A stretch of 64,000 nt of DNA from the NCBI GenBank assembly GCA_963972425.1, contig CAXAUF010000001.1, positions 62,001-126,000 on the forward strand, read 5' to 3'. Shown in pieces: positions 1-8,413 of the stretch. The stretch is from Algorimicrobium sp002414705 (GTDB lineage: Bacteria > Bacteroidota > Bacteroidia > Flavobacteriales > Flavobacteriaceae). The translations under genes and the position numbers were made by a program. The stretch's first letter is position 1, and the number at the start of each line of letters is the position of its first letter. The notes beneath the pieces were generated by a model that was not told the DNA's origin, searched no databases, and saw only the letters and a program-made list of their open reading frames with translations.

Positions 1-1556
1 ATTCATGGATTAATGGCAAACGTTCTTATGCCAAAACCTACAGCTATTTTTTAGCACCAAAACGCCAAGGTAATTTTACTATTAATCAAGCGGTTATTGA
101 AATTGATGGCGAAATTTATAAAACCACACCCATTTCGATTGTTGTAACAAGTGCAGTTGAAGCACCAAAAGATGGTAATAATGCAGATTATATTGCTTCA
201 GAAAACATCCATCTAGTAGCTGAAGTTTCAAATGATAAACCTTTTTTAAACGAAGCGATTACCGTAGTATATAAATTATTTGTTTCGCCAGATACTGGTG
301 TTAGTAATTGGCGCGAAATTGATAATCCGAAGTATAGTGATTTTTGGAGTCAGAATATAGATATTAAACAACTTAAAGTGCAAAACGGCACATATAAAGG
401 AGAAGATTATCGCTATGTAATTTTGCGAAAAACCGTTCTATATCCACAGAAAACAGGCGAACTTGAAATTGAGCCTTTAAGTTTAGATATTACTGTTGAG
501 GTACCAACAAATCGTCGAGATATTTTTGGTGGTCGTTTAATGGCTCAAGCGCATAAAACCGTTTCTGCAGGTAAACGTACTATTAATGTTAAGCCACTTC
601 CAGAACAAGGAAAACCAGCTGATTTTACAGGTGCTGTAGGCGATTTCAGTTTTAAAGTTACCACCTCTAAGCCGTCATTAAATGCTACCGAGTCTTTACA
701 AGCTAACGTAGAGGTTTCAGGTTCTGGAAATTTAAAGCTATTTCAATTGCCAAAATTAAATTTACCAAGTTCACTGGAAGTTTTTGAGCCAGAACACATA
801 GAAGATGTGCGAACCAATTTAAATGGTATGCAAGGTCGTATTTCCGATAGTTACACCGTTGTACCGCAATTTAAAGGTAAATATCCAATTCCGAATATCT
901 CTTTTTCATATTTCGATTTAAAAACTAAAACCTATAAAACCATCAATTCAAATGAAATTGTGATTGATGTTTTAGAGGGTCCAACGAGTCAAACAGAAAA
1001 TCAGAATGTTACAGCTCTTGGAGGCAATAAGCAAAGCGTTGTTTTAAATAGTAATCAATTTGTGTTTATAAAAACAGATACCAATTTTACGAGTACCAAG
1101 CCAAATCACTTCTTTAAATCTACAGGATTTTGGGCATCACTTTTAATGCCGTTTTTAGCCATTCCATTAGTTATTGTTTTTAAGAAAAATAAAGAAAAAC
1201 GTGATGCTGATGTCTTTGGAAATAAAATTAGAAAAGCAGATAAACTTGCCAAGAAATATTTAAGCGAAGCCAAAAAAGCGTTAGGTAAAAAAGAAGCCTT
1301 TTATGTAGCTTTAGAAAAAGCCTTACACAACTATTTAAAAGCAACACTTCATATTGAAACAAGCGAATTAAGTAAAGAAAAAATACAAGAGCTTTTAAAT
1401 AAAGGTCATGTAAACCAAGACACTATTACAAGTTTTGTTACTATTTTGAAAAATTGTGAATTGGCACGTTATACGCCAATTACACAAGTAGAAATGGAAA
1501 AAGATTATGAGCGTGCAGCAGCCACTATTTCACAAATTGATAAAGAATTAAAATAG
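1..1556 (+). CDS. batD: BatD family protein (5' end outside window)
   Basis: The reading frame is already open at base 3, so the N-terminus lies upstream of the window; no start can be assigned. About 517 residues are visible. The long N-terminal part is rich in beta-strand sequence of the BatD type, with segments such as TTPISIVVTS and FKVTTSKPSLNATESL. One membrane segment follows at about bases 1127-1185 (FWASLLMPFLAIPLVIVF), then a charged cytoplasmic tail. BatD belongs to the Bacteroidetes bat (aerotolerance) operon and probably acts in the cell envelope with von Willebrand-type BatA/B. BatE starts 3 bases after the stop, supporting the assignment. The biochemical role of the family is not settled. 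Confidence 0.85.
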   Translation, partial: SWINGKRSYAKTYSYFLAPKRQGNFTINQAVIEIDGEIYKTTPISIVVTSAVEAPKDGNNADYIASENIHLVAEVSNDKPFLNEAITVVYKLFVSPDTGVSNWREIDNPKYSDFWSQNIDIKQLKVQNGTYKGEDYRYVILRKTVLYPQKTGELEIEPLSLDITVEVPTNRRDIFGGRLMAQAHKTVSAGKRTINVKPLPEQGKPADFTGAVGDFSFKVTTSKPSLNATESLQANVEVSGSGNLKLFQLPKLNLPSSLEVFEPEHIEDVRTNLNGMQGRISDSYTVVPQFKGKYPIPNISFSYFDLKTKTYKTINSNEIVIDVLEGPTSQTENQNVTALGGNKQSVVLNSNQFVFIKTDTNFTSTKPNHFFKSTGFWASLLMPFLAIPLVIVFKKNKEKRDADVFGNKIRKADKLAKKYLSEAKKALGKKEAFYVALEKALHNYLKATLHIETSELSKEKIQELLNKGHVNQDTITSFVTILKNCELARYTPITQVEMEKDYERAAATISQIDKELK

Positions 1557-1558
1557 AT

Positions 1559-2341
1559 ATGTTACAGATAATACACCTTCAAAAAACATATTTTTTAGCG
1601 CTTATGGTTGTGCTAATAAGTCTTTGTTCTTTTGGTCAAAATACGCAATTATTTGAGCAAGGTAACGCCTTGTATAATGATGCTAAATATGATGAAGCCA
1701 TTCGTAAATACGAGCAGATTTTGGATAGTGATATGCATTCTGCAGAGCTGTATTTCAACATAGCTAATGCACATTACAAACTCAACCATATTGCGCCAAG
1801 TATATTTTATTATGAAAAAGCACTTCAATTAGCACCAAAAGATGCCGATATTCAGCAAAATATGACTTTTGCCAAAAACATGACCGTAGATGCCATAGAT
1901 GTGATTCCTGAAGTTGGCATTTCTAAAGTTATAAACCAGGTATCAAATGCAGTTAGTTTTGACGTTTGGTCTATTTTGGCTATCTGTTTTGTTTTGTTTG
2001 CAGTATTTTCATTTATAAATTATTATCTAGCTAGAGGTACTAAAACAAAGCGTTTATCATTTACTTTAGGATTTATAGGTCTGTTTTTAATGCTTGGGTC
2101 ATTGGTGTCTGCGTTTAATAAATACGCTTTAGATAAAAGTGATAATCCAGCTATTGTTTTTGTTCAAGAAAGCCAAATAAAAAGTGAGCCAAACTTAAGA
2201 AGTACGGAGGCCTTTCTTCTTCATGAAGGTACTAAAGTACAGGTGTTGGATACGGTTGATAATTGGAAACGGATTAAATTAACCGATGGTAAAACAGGTT
2301 GGGTTCCTGCAAGTGATATTAAATTGTTGAAAGATTTTTAA
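1559..2341 (+). CDS. batE: BatE-like TPR and SH3 domain protein
   Basis: 260 residues. An N-terminal signal or anchor (LALMVVLISLCSFGQ) is followed by two to three TPR motifs at about residues 30-105 (for example LFEQGNALYNDAKYDEAI). Two membrane segments lie at about 135-160 and 170-190. A bacterial SH3-type domain closes the protein (NWKRIKLTDGKTGWVPASDI). This architecture is that of BatE. The start lies directly after the batD stop, so the two genes are translationally close and belong to one operon. It probably assembles Bat proteins at the inner membrane, which is inferred from the family and not visible in the sequence. No clear terminator follows the gene. Confidence 0.82.
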   Translation: MLQIIHLQKTYFLALMVVLISLCSFGQNTQLFEQGNALYNDAKYDEAIRKYEQILDSDMHSAELYFNIANAHYKLNHIAPSIFYYEKALQLAPKDADIQQNMTFAKNMTVDAIDVIPEVGISKVINQVSNAVSFDVWSILAICFVLFAVFSFINYYLARGTKTKRLSFTLGFIGLFLMLGSLVSAFNKYALDKSDNPAIVFVQESQIKSEPNLRSTEAFLLHEGTKVQVLDTVDNWKRIKLTDGKTGWVPASDIKLLKDF

Positions 2342-2387
2342 TATTCTTTAAACAAAATTTTGTGTCTTTAGTTTTCAATTAATAAAC

Positions 2388-2654
2388 ATGAACAAAACAA
2401 TCATTGCTTTGGTCTTTTCGGTCATATTTGCATCCTTTCTTGTGGTGCCAAGTATAATGGCTGTTATTGACGATGCTTATGATATTTCTGTTCTAATAAC
2501 GTCTAGCGAAGAGGAAGAAAATCACGCGAATGATTATGAACTAAAATCCCCTTCAAAAGAAACGGATAATCAGGTAACTTATTTTGCACAAAATAAGCTA
2601 CCCAGTAGTCTTTCCGATAATTATACATCCTTGTTTCAGGATTTGAAATTATGA
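2388..2654 (+). CDS. Small membrane or exported protein, unknown function (paralogue A)
   Basis: 88 residues, family not recognised. An N-terminal hydrophobic segment (about residues 4-26, ending near VPSIMAVIDD) is followed by an acidic, polar tail with a run of glutamates (SSEEEEN). It is clearly related to the next gene: both begin MNK and have a hydrophobic stretch, a conserved AFL/SFL-xxP core, then DD-x2-D-x-S and an EEE cluster. This similarity and the start preceded by AATAAAC support it as a real gene. It sits 46 bases after batE and upstream of the bicarbonate transport genes. The hydrophobic part could be a signal peptide or a single membrane anchor. Confidence 0.6.
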   Translation: MNKTIIALVFSVIFASFLVVPSIMAVIDDAYDISVLITSSEEEENHANDYELKSPSKETDNQVTYFAQNKLPSSLSDNYTSLFQDLKL

Positions 2655-2890
2655 AATCTTGTCGTATTTAACACCAACTATTATGTTTGCTGCTCTTATG
2701 AAGGTTTTTCTAGCTGAAATAAAACATTCTTTTATATTTTCTATTGATCAGTTATGTCTGCTATGTTACAGCAAACACTAATTTCTTTAACGTATGATTG
2801 CAAAAGACAACAAATTATTTAGTTTGTTTTAGAGTTATCTTAACATTCCAACAAATTGAAAAGTGTATATTTACATTTTAAAACAAGTGA

Positions 2891-3172
2891 ATGAATAAAA
2901 AAACTATTGCAATTTTGCTCTCTATTTTATTTTTGGCGTTTCTTTCAGCGCCAGCAGTAATTGTTGCATTAGACGATACAGTTGATGTATCCAATTTTTA
3001 TAGTATTGCCGAAGAAGAAAATGAGAATATTAAGTTTTCATTATCTGAAGATAGTTTTAATGAACTTAATACTTTGTTTTCAACGGATTCAAAAGAATAT
3101 TTGGGATATACGTTTAAACAATATCCTAAACCACATCTTAATTTAATTTTCCCACCACCAGATTTTATCTAA
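2891..3172 (+). CDS. Small membrane or exported protein, unknown function (paralogue B)
   Basis: 93 residues, family not recognised. It is the second copy of the preceding small protein: hydrophobic segment at about residues 5-27 (SILFLAFLSAPAVIVAL), then DDTVDVS and an EEEN cluster. The tail differs from copy A and ends in a proline-rich stretch (LIFPPPDFI). The gene is 236 bases after copy A and 88 bases before a SulP transporter, and an RNA hairpin lies in that gap. A role connected with the transporter is only suggested by position. Confidence 0.62.
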   Translation: MNKKTIAILLSILFLAFLSAPAVIVALDDTVDVSNFYSIAEEENENIKFSLSEDSFNELNTLFSTDSKEYLGYTFKQYPKPHLNLIFPPPDFI

Positions 3173-3219
3173 TATTTTATACGTTCGACATTTATTGTCA
3201 TCAAATAAATATTAAAATA

Positions 3220-3242
3220 CCTGTTGAAATCTTTTCAATAGG
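3220..3242 (+). other. RNA hairpin in the leader of the first SulP gene
   Basis: Arms CCTGTTGAAA (3220-3229) and TTTCAATAGG (3233-3242) pair over 10 base pairs, with one G-T wobble and a 3-base loop. No T-tract follows, so it does not look like a standard terminator. It ends 18 bases before the ATG of the SulP gene. It could stabilise a processed mRNA or affect ribosome loading; the function is a guess. Confidence 0.4.
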
Positions 3243-3260
3243 ATAAAATCATTATATAAA

Positions 3261-4853
3261 ATGTTAAAAACTTTAAAAAGCGACTTGCCTGCAAGTGTCG
3301 TTGTATTTTTTGTTGCCTTGCCATTGTGTTTAGGTATTGCTCTTGCAAGTGGAGCACCCTTATTTTCAGGATTAATTGCAGGAATTATTGGGGGAATTGT
3401 AGTAGGAAGTTTAAGTGGTTCAAAAATTGGAGTAAGTGGTCCAGCAGCAGGTTTAGCGGCTATTGTATTAACAGCAATTGGTACTTTGGGAGGTTATGAA
3501 AACTTCTTGGTTGCGGTTGTCTTAGGTGGAATTATTCAATTACTATTTGGTGTATTAAGAGCCGGAATTATTGGATATTATTTCCCTTCATCAGTTATCA
3601 AAGGTATGCTAACTGGTATAGGAATTATCATTATTTTAAAACAAATTCCTCACTTTTTTGGTTACGATGCAGAGCCTGAAGGAGCAGATAGTTTTTTTGA
3701 AACTTCAGGAGAAAACACGTTTTCTGCTATTTGGCATATTTTTGATAACCTCATAATAGGTTCAATGATAATTGGATTTATATCATTAGCAATATTATTG
3801 TTGTGGAGCAACGTGTTAGTTAAAAAAGGAAAATTTTTTGAAATCATTCAAGGGCCTTTAGTTGCAGTTGTTGTAGGAATAATATTTTACGTTATAACTC
3901 AATCTAACGAAGCACTTGCTATTTCAGATTCGCATTTAGTGAGTGTGCCAGTTCCAGATAGTTTTGATTCTTTTATTGGCCAGTTTAGTTTTCCTAACTT
4001 TTCAGCCATAACAAATCCAGAAGTTTGGGTAATTGCTTTCACAATTGCTTTAGTAGCAAGTTTAGAAACTTTATTGTGCGTTGAGGCAACAGATAAACTA
4101 GATCCAGAAAAAAATGTAACACCTACAAATAGAGAATTATTAGCTCAAGGTACAGGTAATATATTATCTGGTTTGGTTGGAGGTCTTCCAATAACTCAAG
4201 TAATTGTGCGAAGCTCTGCTAACATTCAATCTGGTGGAAAGAGTAAATTATCTGCTATTATTCATGGGTTTTTATTATTAATTTCGGTTATTTTAATTCC
4301 AACCTTACTTAATAAGATTCCTCTTTCAGTATTAGCAGCAATTTTATTGATTGTTGGTTATAAACTAGCAAAACCAGCTTTATTCATGAAAATGTATAAA
4401 CTCGGTTGGAAGCAATCTGTTCCATTTTTTGTAACCGTATTCGGAATTGTTTTTACTGACTTATTAGTTGGAATTGGTTTAGGTTTAGCTGTTGGTATTG
4501 TTGTGATATTATTAAAAAGCTATCAAAACTCTCATTTTCTTCATATTGAAGATAATAGTAACGGAAAACATAGAATTAAAATGGAACTTGCAGAGGAAGT
4601 AACCTTCTTTAACAAAGGGGCAATTTTGAAAGAATTAGATAGCTTACCAAGAGATACTTATTTAGAATTTGATGTTAGAAAAACAAGATATTTAGATTAT
4701 GATATAATAGAAATTCTTGAAGATTTTGCGTTTAAAGCAAAGGAAAGAAATATTGACATCAAACTAATTTCAAAACGTGGTGTTGTAGAAAACCCACCAA
4801 GTTTTATTGAGTTCTTTCAATTAAGGCCAAAATCTAATATTAGTTTAAGTTAG
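3261..4853 (+). CDS. SulP family anion (probably bicarbonate) transporter with STAS domain
   Basis: 530 residues, the usual SulP length. The N-terminal two thirds is a transporter core of about 10-14 membrane segments, opening with a typical SulP first helix (SVVVFFVALPLCLGIALASG) and the glycine-rich GSKIGVSGPAAGLAA motif. A cytoplasmic STAS-like domain occupies about residues 430-530 (YLEFDVRKTRYLDYDIIEIL). SulP proteins carry sulfate, bicarbonate or other anions. Here the following UspA and beta-carbonic anhydrase genes, 6 and 12 bases apart, make bicarbonate uptake (BicA-like) the best reading. Known marine flavobacteria pair such a transporter with carbonic anhydrase for anaplerotic carbon fixation. 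Substrate remains inferred. Confidence 0.85.
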   Translation: MLKTLKSDLPASVVVFFVALPLCLGIALASGAPLFSGLIAGIIGGIVVGSLSGSKIGVSGPAAGLAAIVLTAIGTLGGYENFLVAVVLGGIIQLLFGVLRAGIIGYYFPSSVIKGMLTGIGIIIILKQIPHFFGYDAEPEGADSFFETSGENTFSAIWHIFDNLIIGSMIIGFISLAILLLWSNVLVKKGKFFEIIQGPLVAVVVGIIFYVITQSNEALAISDSHLVSVPVPDSFDSFIGQFSFPNFSAITNPEVWVIAFTIALVASLETLLCVEATDKLDPEKNVTPTNRELLAQGTGNILSGLVGGLPITQVIVRSSANIQSGGKSKLSAIIHGFLLLISVILIPTLLNKIPLSVLAAILLIVGYKLAKPALFMKMYKLGWKQSVPFFVTVFGIVFTDLLVGIGLGLAVGIVVILLKSYQNSHFLHIEDNSNGKHRIKMELAEEVTFFNKGAILKELDSLPRDTYLEFDVRKTRYLDYDIIEILEDFAFKAKERNIDIKLISKRGVVENPPSFIEFFQLRPKSNISLS

Positions 4854-4859
4854 AACTCC

Positions 4860-5666
4860 ATGGAAAAAAATAAATATAATATTTTGGTGCTTTCTGACTT
4901 GAAAGAATCCAATAGCAGATTATTAAAAAGTACCATTAGTCTAACAAAAAAAATTGATAAAAATTTACACTTTTTTCATGTTAAAAAACCAATTGATGTG
5001 GTTAAAAGGGATAGTCAATTATCTGCATTTCGGACAATTAGTGAACAGCATACATTAATTAGAAAAAAAATAGGAAAATTAGTCGATTCTGTTGCCAAAA
5101 CTCATAATATAGAAATTGACCATAGTTATGCATTTGGAAATATTAAGAATGAAATCGGAGATTATATAGCTAAAAATAATCCAGATATTATTGTTTTAGG
5201 AAAACGAAAATCTAAACCAATTAATCTTTTAGGAGATAGTATCACCGAGTTCGTTTTAAAAAATCATAAAGGAATCGTCCTGATTGTTAATAACGATCAG
5301 GCAGTCGAAACAGACCAAGCATTGATTTTAGGTATTCTTAATAGTGAATTTGGTTTTATGGAAAATGAATTTCCACAAGGTTTTTTTACAGGAGCTAAAG
5401 ATTCATTAAAGACATTTAGTTTTGCGGAAAAACTGAATAATGTAGATGTTAATATAGAAGCAAATTCCACAGACTTTGTCTTCGAACATAATGATAATAC
5501 GGTACAAAATCTATCCAACTATTTATCAAAAAGTAGTATTAACTTACTTCTAATAAATAGAAATAATAATAAGGAAATAAAACAAAACAATGTAAAAGAA
5601 TTGGATATTAAAAGCATGATAGATAAACTTAATGTGTCTCTTTTAATCTCTGGATATAGTAATTAA
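4860..5666 (+). CDS. Universal stress protein (UspA) family protein
   Basis: 268 residues, cytoplasmic, no signal. The N-terminal half (about 1-145) has the UspA fold pattern: a first strand YNILVLSDL, then NNPDIIVLGKRKS and a degenerate nucleotide-loop region LLGDSITEFVLKNHKGIVLIV. The C-terminal half (about 150-268) reads as a diverged second Usp-like domain. It lies 6 bases after the SulP gene and 12 bases before the carbonic anhydrase gene, so the three are one transcription unit. Usp proteins beside SulP or other transporters often act as regulatory partners; that role is inferred here. The usual G-x2-G-x9-G(S/T) ATP loop is not intact, so ATP binding is uncertain. Confidence 0.7.
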   Translation: MEKNKYNILVLSDLKESNSRLLKSTISLTKKIDKNLHFFHVKKPIDVVKRDSQLSAFRTISEQHTLIRKKIGKLVDSVAKTHNIEIDHSYAFGNIKNEIGDYIAKNNPDIIVLGKRKSKPINLLGDSITEFVLKNHKGIVLIVNNDQAVETDQALILGILNSEFGFMENEFPQGFFTGAKDSLKTFSFAEKLNNVDVNIEANSTDFVFEHNDNTVQNLSNYLSKSSINLLLINRNNNKEIKQNNVKELDIKSMIDKLNVSLLISGYSN

Positions 5667-5678
5667 AAATAAAAATAT

Positions 5679-6308
5679 ATGAAAGCACATACAAGAGAAA
5701 CTCAAGCAACAATGACCCCTAAAAAGTCATTAGATTATTTAAAAGAAGGTAATATTAGATTCCAAAATAACCTAAAAGCTAACAGAAATTTGTTGGAACA
5801 AGTAAATGATACCAGTGATGGGCAATTTCCATTTGCTACAATTTTAAGTTGTATCGATTCTAGAGTATCTGCCGAACTAGTTTTCGATCAAGGTTTGGGA
5901 GATATATTTAGCGTTCGAATTGCTGGAAATTTTGTGAATGAAGATATTCTAGGTAGTATGGAATTTGGTTGTAAACTAGCTGGAACTAAACTTATTGTAG
6001 TTTTAGGTCACACTAGTTGTGGTGCAATAAAAGGTGCTTGCGATGATGCTAAATTAGGAAACTTAACAAAAATGTTAAGTAAAATTAAACCAGCTGTAGG
6101 TGCTGTTTCTGAACCTCAAGATGTAAGTTTAAGAAACTCTAAAAACTTAGATTTTGTAGATACCGTTTCTGAAAAAAATGTGGAATTAACAATAGATCGA
6201 ATTCATGCCGAGAGTTTAGTTTTAAGCGAAATGGAAAAAAATGGCGAAATCATGATAGTGGGAGCTATGTATGATATTAATACAGGAGCGGTAAGTTTTT
6301 TCAAGTAA
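5679..6308 (+). CDS. Beta-class carbonic anhydrase (first copy)
   Basis: 209 residues. It catalyses interconversion of CO2 and bicarbonate. Zinc ligands and catalytic dyad are intact: C58, D60 and R62 in SCIDSR, and H111 and C114 in GHTSCGA. No signal peptide, so cytoplasmic. It is the third gene of the SulP-UspA unit. It differs clearly from the second carbonic anhydrase at 8414, so the two are not a recent duplication. An internal Met12 is an alternative start. In this context it would equilibrate imported bicarbonate with CO2 for carboxylases. Confidence 0.93.
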   Translation: MKAHTRETQATMTPKKSLDYLKEGNIRFQNNLKANRNLLEQVNDTSDGQFPFATILSCIDSRVSAELVFDQGLGDIFSVRIAGNFVNEDILGSMEFGCKLAGTKLIVVLGHTSCGAIKGACDDAKLGNLTKMLSKIKPAVGAVSEPQDVSLRNSKNLDFVDTVSEKNVELTIDRIHAESLVLSEMEKNGEIMIVGAMYDINTGAVSFFK

Positions 6309-6421
6309 AATTTAAGATATTAATTTTTTAATGTTACCTTATTTTTTACATGTAATGAGGTTTAATTTTGCTCATTGGTTTTCAATATGCCATAAACTTT
6401 TTATAGAATTTGGATACACAT

Positions 6422-6472
6422 AATTACTTAAAAAGTAATTGCGCGGTATTTTAAGCTAACTTTAAAGTAATT
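6422..6472. promoter_or_regulatory. Palindrome plus repeated half-site upstream of the second SulP gene
   Basis: AATTACTT (6422-6429) and AAGTAATT (6433-6440) form a perfect inverted repeat around AAA. The half-site AAGTAATT occurs again at 6465-6472, 32 bases further on, about three helical turns. It lies in the 228-base gap before the second SulP gene. This is the geometry of an operator with an extra half-site. AT-rich sequence makes chance matches possible. Confidence 0.35.
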
Positions 6473-6536
6473 ACCTCAAATGATTTAATTTAGGGTATTT
6501 ATTCTATAAATTACATGAAAACTATAATTGACAATT

Positions 6537-8408
6537 ATGAAGAGCCTATTTTCAAACTTCAAAGGTGATGCTTTTGGAGGTATTACTGCTGGTATTGTTG
6601 CTTTACCATTGGCTTTAGCGTTTGGTGTGTCCTCAGGACTAGGACCAAGTGCAGGCCTTTATGGTGCAATTTTTATTAGTTTTTTTGCTGCACTATTTGG
6701 AGGGACAAACACACAAATTTCTGGACCAACAGCACCAATGACAGCCGTAAGCATGGTAGTTATTGCTGGTATAATTGCTACTAATGATGGCGATGTTACA
6801 AAAGCGTTGCCAGCTATTTTAACCGTCTTTTTATTAGCAGGTTTAATTCAAATAGGATTAGGTACTTTGGGTTTAGGGAAATACATTCGGTATATACCAT
6901 ATCCAGTTGTATCAGGATTTATGACAGCAATTGGTGTTATTATTTTAGTTACACAAATTCTTCCAGCTGTTGGCTATTATCCAAAAGAAGATACCGAATT
7001 TGTAAACACCTTTAAACCCAAAGCAGAAGAGGTTATACTTGAAAATATTTTAATTGAAGAAGCAGGTGAAGGTATTTTAGTTTTAGAAGATTTTAAAGAA
7101 ACAATTAAACGTGCCGAATTGGTTACTGAAGCCGATATTTTAAAAGAGTCTAAAACTTTGGCAGCTAAAGAAGCATCAGGTGTTTTAGGAACTTTTAAAG
7201 TTATAGGTCGTGCACTACAAAATATTAGTTGGCTAGAAGTACTCTTGGCTTTAGGAACTATTATTATTATTTACGGCTTTAAACGGATTACTACGGTTGT
7301 GCCAAGTACCTTGGTGGCCTTGGTGGTTATGTCTGGAGTTGCTATGGTATTTGGTCTAAACTACAGACCTATTGAAGAAATTCCTAGCGGTTTGCCAATT
7401 CCAAATTTGGAGATTATTACCAACTTTAAATTGAGCACCATAACACCGTATATCTTTACGGCTTTAACATTGGCATTATTAGGGTCTATAGACTCCTTAT
7501 TAACCAGTGTGGTTGCCGATAATATGACCAAAACAAAACACAAACCCAACAAGGAATTAGTAGGTCAAGGTATTGGTAATAGTATTGCAGCTTTTTTTGG
7601 AGGTATTCCAGGTGCAGGTGCAACCATTCGTACTGTTGTAAATATTAATTCTGGAGGTAAAACCAAGCTGTCTGGTATGTTTGCAGGTTTGTTATTATTG
7701 TGTATTCTGTTAATTCCTGGATTACCAGGACTAGCATCAGATATTCCTGCTGCTGTTTTAGCTGGTATTTTAATAACGGTTGGTATTGGTGTTATGGATT
7801 ACAAAGGCTTAAAAGCTATTCCAAGTTTGCCAAAAGACATGAAAATTGGACCATTAAAATTGAGTTCAGAGGTGTTAATTATGCTAATTGTATTATTGCT
7901 ATCAACATTCTGGAATTTGGTATATGCAGTAGGAATTGGATTGATAATAGCGTCCTTAATGTTTATGAAAACTATTGGCGATTTAACCGCAAAACGGTCA
8001 GATGTTAAATCACTTTCAAAAGAAAAAGCTTGGGAGGATGAGGCTGGTTTTCCAGAAAAATTAAAAGAAGAAGTGTTTATTAAGCACTTAAAAGGGCCTT
8101 TGTTTTTTGGTTCAACTAGCGATTTTCAGAGTCTAGCAGCACAAATTCCGCTTACGGCTAAAACAGTCGTCATTCGGTTAGGTCGTATGCAGTATATGGA
8201 TCAATCTGGTTTATATGCAATGGAAGATGTGCTTCATGAATTAAATAAAAATAATGTTACTGTACTTTTTGTGGGATTATTAAAGCAGCCACAATATATG
8301 ATGGAACGTATAGATATCATACCAGATTTAATACCTCAAGACCATATTTTTGCTACATTTAAAGAATGTATGCTTTGGATAAAAAATAATGTAAAAGATA
8401 AATATTAA
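6537..8408 (+). CDS. SulP family anion (probably bicarbonate) transporter, long form
   Basis: 623 residues from the ATG at 6537; a TTG codon 9 bases upstream in frame is less likely. The SulP core is present, with the ISGPTAPMTA motif near residue 62 and GQGIGNSIAAFFGGIPGAG later. A STAS domain occupies about 515-610 (VVIRLGRMQYMDQSGLYAMED), with the D-S-G phosphorylation-type motif. Residues about 148-230 are a charged soluble insertion between membrane segments that is absent from the first SulP protein. The carbonic anhydrase gene follows after 5 bases. The two SulP proteins are of distinct subtypes, not copies. Bicarbonate as substrate is inferred from the partner gene. Confidence 0.85.
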   Translation: MKSLFSNFKGDAFGGITAGIVALPLALAFGVSSGLGPSAGLYGAIFISFFAALFGGTNTQISGPTAPMTAVSMVVIAGIIATNDGDVTKALPAILTVFLLAGLIQIGLGTLGLGKYIRYIPYPVVSGFMTAIGVIILVTQILPAVGYYPKEDTEFVNTFKPKAEEVILENILIEEAGEGILVLEDFKETIKRAELVTEADILKESKTLAAKEASGVLGTFKVIGRALQNISWLEVLLALGTIIIIYGFKRITTVVPSTLVALVVMSGVAMVFGLNYRPIEEIPSGLPIPNLEIITNFKLSTITPYIFTALTLALLGSIDSLLTSVVADNMTKTKHKPNKELVGQGIGNSIAAFFGGIPGAGATIRTVVNINSGGKTKLSGMFAGLLLLCILLIPGLPGLASDIPAAVLAGILITVGIGVMDYKGLKAIPSLPKDMKIGPLKLSSEVLIMLIVLLLSTFWNLVYAVGIGLIIASLMFMKTIGDLTAKRSDVKSLSKEKAWEDEAGFPEKLKEEVFIKHLKGPLFFGSTSDFQSLAAQIPLTAKTVVIRLGRMQYMDQSGLYAMEDVLHELNKNNVTVLFVGLLKQPQYMMERIDIIPDLIPQDHIFATFKECMLWIKNNVKDKY

Positions 8409-8413
8409 AAATT

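Noticed and set aside
4860..5666. Degenerate pseudogene because the UspA ATP loop is incomplete
   Set aside because: The frame is full length with two Usp-like halves and close operon spacing; non-ATP-binding Usp proteins are common.
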